Shown in pieces: positions 58,264 through 64,000 of a stretch of 64,000 nucleotides of DNA (the stretch's first letter is position 1; the number at the start of each line of letters is the position of its first letter). The stretch spans positions 124,001 through 188,000 of the forward strand of contig BLAL01000218.1 of the NCBI GenBank assembly GCA_015698045.1, written 5' to 3'. Both the position numbers and the translations under genes were made by a program. The notes under the pieces were generated by a model. The model did not search any database. It was not told the DNA's origin and saw nothing but the letters and a program-made list of their open reading frames with translations. The DNA is from Rhizophagus clarus (taxonomy: Eukaryota > Glomeromycota > Glomeromycetes > Glomerales > Glomeraceae).

Positions 58264-58899
58264 AAAAAAAAAAGAAAGGGAAGGGAAATAGAGGATAGAA
58301 TGAATGAAAATGAAAGAGATAGGGCGAGTGAGAGAGAAAGGAAAAGAACGGAAGATTATTAAACTACGCTTTTTTTAAATTTGAATATTGTATCGCAAAA
58401 GTACGCCACGTGTTAAATATCGTGTTAAACAAGTATCATGGTATGACTAATATTTTTAAAAAAAATAATGATTTTATTAATAAAAATAAAAAAAAAATTT
58501 TTTTTTACTAATAAAAATTAAAGAAATGTCGTTTCGTTTTGTTAATAAAAATTAAAATAACTAATAACGAACAAAATTGACCGGCAGAACCAGTTTTTTT
58601 TCGAATTTTTTTTTTTATTTATAAAAATAAAATAAAACACTTTTAATTTATAAATAGAAAAATTAAAAAAAAAATCATTTTAGCAAAAACTAGTTAAACA
58701 GCTGGGTAATTTGACTAATCGTCTAATGCAAAATATCCGACCAATTATTCTCTTTTTTTTTTTTGTTTTTATTAATAAGATTCAAAGAAAAATCAACACT
58801 ACTTTTATTTATTAATAAAATAAAAAAAAAAATTCATTTCTATATGTTAGTAAAATTAAAAACTATACATGAAAAACTAAAAATAAAACAAATAACGTA
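58264..58899. other. A/T-rich low-complexity DNA
   Basis: A purine-rich stretch (58264-58360, GAAAGGGAAGGG and GAGAGAGAAAGG) is followed by A and T runs. No gene. Confidence 0.5.
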
Positions 58900-59660
58900 A
58901 CCAAAAATGAATGGAACAGTGAAAAAAATTACAAAATCGATCAAATCATATACAAAAATGAATAGAATGTTAAATTATATATAGAAAAGTCAAATACAAT
59001 GTCAAAATGGTGTATAAGAACAAATAAAAGGTAAAATGACATACAAAGTCTGATAAAAATTAAAATGATATACAAAGCCGAATACAACAAAGCTAAAATA
59101 CATCAGAATGATTTACAAAGCCAAATACAGCAAAGCTATATAGTACAGTACAGTACATCAAAATGATTTACAAAGCCAAATACAATGTCAACTGATATTT
59201 TCAAAGCCAAAATACAATAAAATGATTTACAAAGCTAAAATTACATTAAAATAATTTATAAAGCCGGACACAACAAAGCTAAAATATATCAAAATGATTT
59301 ACAAAGCCGAATACAATGTCAAATGATATTTTCAAAGCCAAATAAGCCGAGCACAACAAAGCTAAAATATATCAAAATGATTTACAAAGCCGAATACAAT
59401 GTCAAGCCAAGTACAATAAAATGATTTACAAAATCGAATATAATGTCAAAATGAACTCAAAGCCAAACACAATAAAATGATTTATAAAGCCAAATACAAA
59501 AAAATACAGGATCAGAATAAAGTCAAAAGGTTAAAATGATATACCATAATGTCAAAATGGTGCAAAAAGACAAATGAAAAGTGACATACGAAGACAAATA
59601 AAAGACAAATTATTTGCAAAGCAAAAATACAGAATCAGATTAAAGTCAAATAGTAACTTA
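58900..59660 (+). repeat. Degenerate tandem repeat, CAAAGCC(A/G)AATACAA units
   Basis: Elements AAAATGATTTACAAAGCC and GAATACAATGTCAAAATG recur about 15 times with variable spacing, ending about 160 bp before the Helitron ORF. No coding frame. It may be part of the Helitron's 5' region or older satellite DNA. Confidence 0.75.
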
Positions 59661-59816
59661 TGAATGTAAATAAATTTTTATTTTTATTTATACAGAAATA
59701 TTGTGCAATGTTTTTTTCTATAAATAAAGAACTTTTCCTTCATTTCGGATGATAAAATATTACTGTACCAGATACTAATAAAACAATACTTTAATTTATA
59801 AATTTATAAAACAATT

Positions 59817-62066
59817 ATGGATTTTAATATTAATCGTTGGAGAGTAGAATTGTCAGATGATGAATCTGAATCTTATTTAGATGAAAATTTTGATAGCTCT
59901 CTATTCTCAAGCTTTGCAGTACGACAAAATGCTAATGCAGTACATTCTCGTATCCCAATTCAATCTACTTTTTCACCTTCAAATACAACTTTTAGAGCTT
60001 ATTTTCCACCTTGGCAACCTACAACAAAATTATGTAATTTAAAAACTCGGTTTGATAAAAATATTCTTACTCAATATCCATGTGTTCCATGTAGTTATTG
60101 TTCTCGTTTACAATACCCAACAAAAGCAAAATGGGAGTTATATGATGAAACATTTCAATATCCATTGGAAACAGTTTACCAAAACAATCCACAAATTAAA
60201 TTAGTTTTTCATACTGATGATTCAAAACCTAAACGTATAGCAACTTGCTCCTCTTGCTACAACTCCAATAATCGCCTTAAAATACCAATTCCTGATCCTG
60301 TTCCTGCTGAAATTCAAAATGTACCTTTATATCATCGTATTTATCTTTCACCTATTCATCTTAATTGTTCCTTAGGTCGAACTCCAAATAGTAATGCTTA
60401 TTCAAATTATCGTCATTTAACTGGTACCCTTACTTACTCAAAAAACATTAATGCTCTTGCATTATATTCAGGAACTATTGGTGCTATACTAAATAATAAT
60501 TATTCAAATTCATGGTATCATCCTTCACTTGATAATGCAGCAACCTGGTTACGTGATCATAATCCTTATTTTGAACCATATAAAGCCTTAATCAATCGTG
60601 GTTCATGGGATGGACCACCAGTTATCTTTCCAGTTGCTTTATCTAGTAATCTTTCTCACAGTCAAGAACAACCTATATTTAATATTAATTCACGTCCTAC
60701 TGCAATAGTATTACCTCATTATGATTTTGATACAGAAATACATAATGAAGATTATCATTACTCTCGATTAATGGCAGGTTTTTTAACTGATCCAAATAAT
60801 AAAGAATTACCAATACCATTTTATGATAAAAATATTGAGCCACTTTTGTTTCCTGATCTTTTTCCATATGGAAAAGGCTTTTATCTAAATGATAATACAA
60901 ATAGACAACGTATAGACAGTTTAGGTAATTATGCAAAATCTTTACTACTTTGTCCTGATCCTAGATGGCGTTTATCATGGTATTGGCCATATTATATTTA
61001 TTTAACACTTGAAAAGTTAAGAAATCATCAGAATAGGACTCGAATATTAAATCAACACAGTGTTTCTTTGGCAAATCAATTAACAACTGCAGATTTTATT
61101 ACTAATAGTATTTATACTGGACGTCCCATTATTGATGAAACAAAAACATCAACTGTACCTTCTTATATTAGAACAGGTGATTCTTATTTTCGGCAAAAAG
61201 AGTATCATATTAATACAATGGTTCAAGGATTTGGCCTTCCTCAAATTTTTTATACTATGACTATGGCTGAAAATCATTGGTCCCATTTGCAAAATATTTT
61301 ATCAAAAACTGATAATAAAGATACTTTACCTTCTAATCGACCTTTTCATACTTATTTACATTATCATCACCGTTTATCATCAATACACCAACATCTTTGG
61401 AAAAATCCAAATTTAACAGATTGGGGTGATTGGTTACATCATTTTGAGCGAGATGAATTTCAAAATCGTGGAGCAATTCATACACATGGTATTGCCTATT
61501 TATCTAAATCAATTCCAGAATTAATTGATTCTAATGTTATTAGAGCAGATTTGCCTGATCCTAACTTAGAACCAGAATTATATGAATTAGTTAAAAAACA
61601 CCAAATTCATACATGTGATTCACGTTGTGGTGGTCCTGCTCCACTTGGATCACAATGTAAAAAAGGATTTCCTCAACCTTACTCAAATACTACATATGAA
61701 GATCCTAATTCTTTAAGATATATTTATCGACGTACAAAGGAAGAAGATTTGTATGTTGTTCCATATCATGCACCAACATTATTTCTATGGAATGGACATA
61801 TAAATTTTCAATATGTAACATCACACCAATTTGCAAAATACATGACAAAATATGTTACAAAATCTGAACCAGCAGAATATTTTAATATTATAGAAGCTGA
61901 TGCATATCAAAAACATGTTTTAGCAAGACGTCTTGGTTCAATGGAATTAATGATTCTTCTACTTGGAAATTCAATATGTCGATCATCAATTGCTGTTGAA
62001 TTTCTTCCTTCTATTCCTCCTGAAGTAAGAAATAAATCTGTTAAGCCACCTTATTTATTGCAATAA
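59817..62066 (+). CDS. Helitron Rep (HUH-type) domain part
   Basis: 749 residues to the TAA. The N-terminal region has paired cysteines (CVPCSYC, CSSC) in zinc-finger-like spacing. The Helitron N-terminal domain follows, with FYTMTMAENHWSHL. The metal-binding motif RGAIHTHGIAYL is at ~553 (His-x-His). FAKYMTKYVTKSE (~675) carries the tyrosines expected to attack DNA. It then reads RRLGSMELMILLLG and stops at LLQ-TAA. The frame continues after the stop with EEQLSPYWDDAIDKYF, typical of the linker to the helicase, so the stop is a disabling point change and not a natural end. The Rep would nick and join single strands during rolling-circle transposition. Confidence 0.9.
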   Translation: MDFNINRWRVELSDDESESYLDENFDSSLFSSFAVRQNANAVHSRIPIQSTFSPSNTTFRAYFPPWQPTTKLCNLKTRFDKNILTQYPCVPCSYCSRLQYPTKAKWELYDETFQYPLETVYQNNPQIKLVFHTDDSKPKRIATCSSCYNSNNRLKIPIPDPVPAEIQNVPLYHRIYLSPIHLNCSLGRTPNSNAYSNYRHLTGTLTYSKNINALALYSGTIGAILNNNYSNSWYHPSLDNAATWLRDHNPYFEPYKALINRGSWDGPPVIFPVALSSNLSHSQEQPIFNINSRPTAIVLPHYDFDTEIHNEDYHYSRLMAGFLTDPNNKELPIPFYDKNIEPLLFPDLFPYGKGFYLNDNTNRQRIDSLGNYAKSLLLCPDPRWRLSWYWPYYIYLTLEKLRNHQNRTRILNQHSVSLANQLTTADFITNSIYTGRPIIDETKTSTVPSYIRTGDSYFRQKEYHINTMVQGFGLPQIFYTMTMAENHWSHLQNILSKTDNKDTLPSNRPFHTYLHYHHRLSSIHQHLWKNPNLTDWGDWLHHFERDEFQNRGAIHTHGIAYLSKSIPELIDSNVIRADLPDPNLEPELYELVKKHQIHTCDSRCGGPAPLGSQCKKGFPQPYSNTTYEDPNSLRYIYRRTKEEDLYVVPYHAPTLFLWNGHINFQYVTSHQFAKYMTKYVTKSEPAEYFNIIEADAYQKHVLARRLGSMELMILLLGNSICRSSIAVEFLPSIPPEVRNKSVKPPYLLQ

Positions 62067-63920
62067 GAAGAACAACTATCTCCATACTGGGATGATGCAA
62101 TTGATAAATATTTTGATCGTCCATCTGATGATATATTTAATAATATAACATATCCTTTATATCATCGTAATTATATTATTCAAAAAAATCAACCAACTAA
62201 TGGAATATATTATATAGATAAAAAAAATCGCTTTGTAAAAAAACGTCAAAAAGAAATTCTTGTACGTTTTCAACATCTAACTATTGAACAATCAGAGTCA
62301 TTCTTTTATCAACAATTACTACTCAGATTACCTGTTAATAATGAAGCTGATTTAAAAAATTCTTATCCAACCTATAAAGCTCATTTTGAAGCCAAATATC
62401 CTGCTGAATTCTCATTAACTTTAAATCATGTGCAAAATTCAATGCAATCAAATATTCAAAAATATACAAAAAATTATCAAAATCTAATTGATAAATTAAT
62501 AACTTCATTGCATACAAATTTACAACATATAATTAGAATCCAATTATTTAATTTATTACAACAACCTAATCCTTCAACAAATCTTTCTTCAATATTATTC
62601 TCTGAAGATCAATATAAAATATTTAATATACTTATAAATAATTGGGGACAACGAAATAATTCTAAGCATCCATACTTTTTTTTAACTGGTTCAGCAGGTA
62701 CTGGTAAATCTTTTATTACACAGCAAATTGTAAATTTTTTAACTAAAAAAAATATTAAATATTTATTAATGGCACCTACTGGAGTCGCTGCTAAAAATAT
62801 TGATGGTCAAACTATACATTCTGCACTACATATTAGAAATACACAAGTATATTTTGAAACTTTATCTTATTATAACGATCAGCAAAAAAAGGAGCTTAGT
62901 CAGATTAAAGCTATTATTATTGATGAAGTATCAATGGTATCATCTGCTTTTTTATCATTTATTAGTTCATTATTTGCAAAAATTCACAAAAATTCATTAC
63001 CTTTTGGTGGAATTCCAACCCTACTCATTGGAGATCTTGCTCAACTTCCACCTGTTAATGGTAAACAAGTTTTTTTTGCACCAGAATGGCTTGAATTTTT
63101 TCCACTTTTTCTTACTACTTCTCATAGACAATGTGAAGACATGTTATTTTATAAAATATTGCAAGAAATTCGAGTTGGAAAATTAAGTCCACAAACAATA
63201 AGCTTGATTAATGAAAAAGTATTATCTTATCAAAGTAGTGTTACATCAATTGATACTTCTTATATTTGTGGATTTCGTCATGATGCTGATTCAATTAATA
63301 ATTTAATTTGTGGATTTCTGCCCACTTCTAATAATGATACATCTTCTGGATCATTAATATCAATGGCTGTTGATCATATTAATAATAATAAATGTGAGCC
63401 AAAAGAATGTAATAAGCAATTTAAACATTATACTAACTTGCCATCTGAATTGATAATAAGAGAAGGTGCAAGAGTAATGTTCTTAACTAATAAATTATTT
63501 AAAGAAGAACTTTGCAATGGATCAATTGGTATCATAACCAAAATAATAGATGAAAATCGTATAGAAGTAGTATTTCCTATAAATTCTGAAATAAATCAAA
63601 TAATAGTAGAAAAAATTACTGCTTATTTTAATATGAATGGAATTCCAGCACAAAGAACACAATTTCCACTCCAAAATGCATTTGCATTAACTGTACACAA
63701 AACACAAGGCCTTACATTACCTCATGCTACTGTATCATTAGATGAACAAATGTTTGCCAATGGACAGGCTTATGTGGCAATGAGTCGTGCTAAATCTTGG
63801 AAAAATTTAGAAATTCGTTCTTTTAATCCAAATGCAATAAGAGTGGATAATGAAATGTTACAAGAATTAGATAGATTACAACAAAAATATAATACTTTAC
63901 AATCTAAATATATTTCATAA
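62067..63920 (+). CDS. Helitron Pif1-like helicase part
   Basis: In the same frame as the Rep part and open from 62067; the first convenient ATG is at 62430 (496 residues). It has Walker A GSAGTGKSF (~90 in that numbering), motif II IIIDEVSM, LIGDLAQLPPV, TTSHRQ, GARVMFLTNK, CNGSIGII, TVHKTQGLTL and AYVAMSRAKSWKNL, so all Pif1/RecD-type helicase motifs are present. It would unwind DNA 5' to 3' during transposition. Without suppression of the TAA at 62064 it would not be fused to Rep. The C-terminus ends shortly after the last helicase motif; no extra endonuclease or OB domain is attached. Confidence 0.9.
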   Translation, partial: EEQLSPYWDDAIDKYFDRPSDDIFNNITYPLYHRNYIIQKNQPTNGIYYIDKKNRFVKKRQKEILVRFQHLTIEQSESFFYQQLLLRLPVNNEADLKNSYPTYKAHFEAKYPAEFSLTLNHVQNSMQSNIQKYTKNYQNLIDKLITSLHTNLQHIIRIQLFNLLQQPNPSTNLSSILFSEDQYKIFNILINNWGQRNNSKHPYFFLTGSAGTGKSFITQQIVNFLTKKNIKYLLMAPTGVAAKNIDGQTIHSALHIRNTQVYFETLSYYNDQQKKELSQIKAIIIDEVSMVSSAFLSFISSLFAKIHKNSLPFGGIPTLLIGDLAQLPPVNGKQVFFAPEWLEFFPLFLTTSHRQCEDMLFYKILQEIRVGKLSPQTISLINEKVLSYQSSVTSIDTSYICGFRHDADSINNLICGFLPTSNNDTSSGSLISMAVDHINNNKCEPKECNKQFKHYTNLPSELIIREGARVMFLTNKLFKEELCNGSIGIITKIIDENRIEVVFPINSEINQIIVEKITAYFNMNGIPAQRTQFPLQNAFALTVHKTQGLTLPHATVSLDEQMFANGQAYVAMSRAKSWKNLEIRSFNPNAIRVDNEMLQELDRLQQKYNTLQSKYIS

Positions 63921-64000
63921 TTAATTAATAAATAAAGTTTACTATTTTAAAGCTCACTAACTTGTGCATAATTGCCCTAGTTTTTTTATTATCATTATTT

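Larger units (their letters stand above)
59817..63978 (+). mobile_element. Helitron (Rep-helicase), one internal stop
   Basis: A single frame of 1368 codons from ATG 59817 to TAA 63920 encodes a Rep-type nuclease followed by a Pif1-type helicase, the hallmark of rolling-circle Helitrons. It is interrupted once, by TAA at 62064-62066. The element ends are not certain: a CTAG followed by T lies at 63975-63978, as expected of a Helitron 3' end, but no good hairpin precedes it, and the 5' TC end was not found. The element may extend past the window. Confidence 0.8.

Noticed and set aside
62024..62068. A 43-bp intron (GTAAGA...ATAAG) that would remove the Helitron stop codon
   Set aside because: Splicing it out shifts the frame at the next codon, and it is shorter than the other introns seen here, so the TAA is better read as a real interruption.
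62800..63186. 128-codon plus-strand frame overlapping the helicase
   Set aside because: Out of frame with the conserved helicase motifs; Leu/Tyr-rich shadow.
63930..63978. Helitron 3' terminus (CTAG followed by T)
   Set aside because: Position and sequence fit, but no convincing GC-rich hairpin precedes it. A 4-base match in AT-rich DNA is weak, so the end is left open.

Overview
The window is very AT-rich, gene-poor eukaryotic DNA with short GT-AG introns, large non-coding stretches and many transposable elements. Three things point to an arbuscular mycorrhizal fungus of the Rhizophagus type (Glomeromycotina): a very long Sel1-repeat protein joined to a tyrosine-kinase-like domain, broken relatives of that kinase family, and non-LTR retrotransposons and Helitrons at this base composition. 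The species call is inference from family knowledge, not from a search.

Layout. 1-8.1 kb: no convincing gene, a few small repeats. 8.1-12.5 kb (minus): an apparently intact two-exon gene for a protein of about 1437 residues with 28 or so Sel1 repeats, a CxxC...CxxC linker and a C-terminal kinase domain. 13.4-14.7 kb: a terminal-inverted-repeat element without coding capacity. 16.2-17.05 kb (minus): a four-exon gene for a 198-residue protein of unknown function. 17.45-18.2 kb: five copies of a ~150-bp tandem repeat. 19.8-21.3 kb (plus): a kinase pseudogene with its splice sites still visible. 23.5-24.7 kb (plus): an unrecognised multi-exon candidate. 24.8-25.2 kb (minus): a decayed kinase/Sel1 fragment. 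26.4-27.7 kb: a G/T-skewed tract, a duplicated non-coding segment, and a 169-bp hairpin-rich insert flanked by an 11-bp direct repeat. 28-40 kb: mostly featureless AT-rich DNA with decayed DNA-transposon remnants (two hAT tails, one further transposase-like stretch) and tandem repeats. 41.3-42.9 kb (minus): a frameshifted pseudogene. 45.07-45.6 kb: an array of 15 short hairpin units. 45.6-53.6 kb (minus): a nearly complete LINE bounded by identical 18-bp target-site duplications, with ORF1 broken by one TGA and ORF2 open. 55.5-56.75 kb (plus): a two-exon gene for a 377-residue protein with a beta-rich N-terminal domain. 57.0-58.3 kb (minus): a degenerate ~120-bp tandem repeat in which many units look like a short exon plus a complete intron. 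59.8-63.9 kb (plus): a Helitron Rep-helicase reading frame of 1368 codons broken by one TAA.

How it fits together. The region is shaped by mobile elements. Two large elements (LINE, Helitron) are each one nonsense codon from an open frame, which suggests recent activity. The host genes that look intact are the Sel1-kinase, the 198-residue protein and the 377-residue protein. No tRNA, rRNA, CRISPR array or prokaryotic-type operon was seen.
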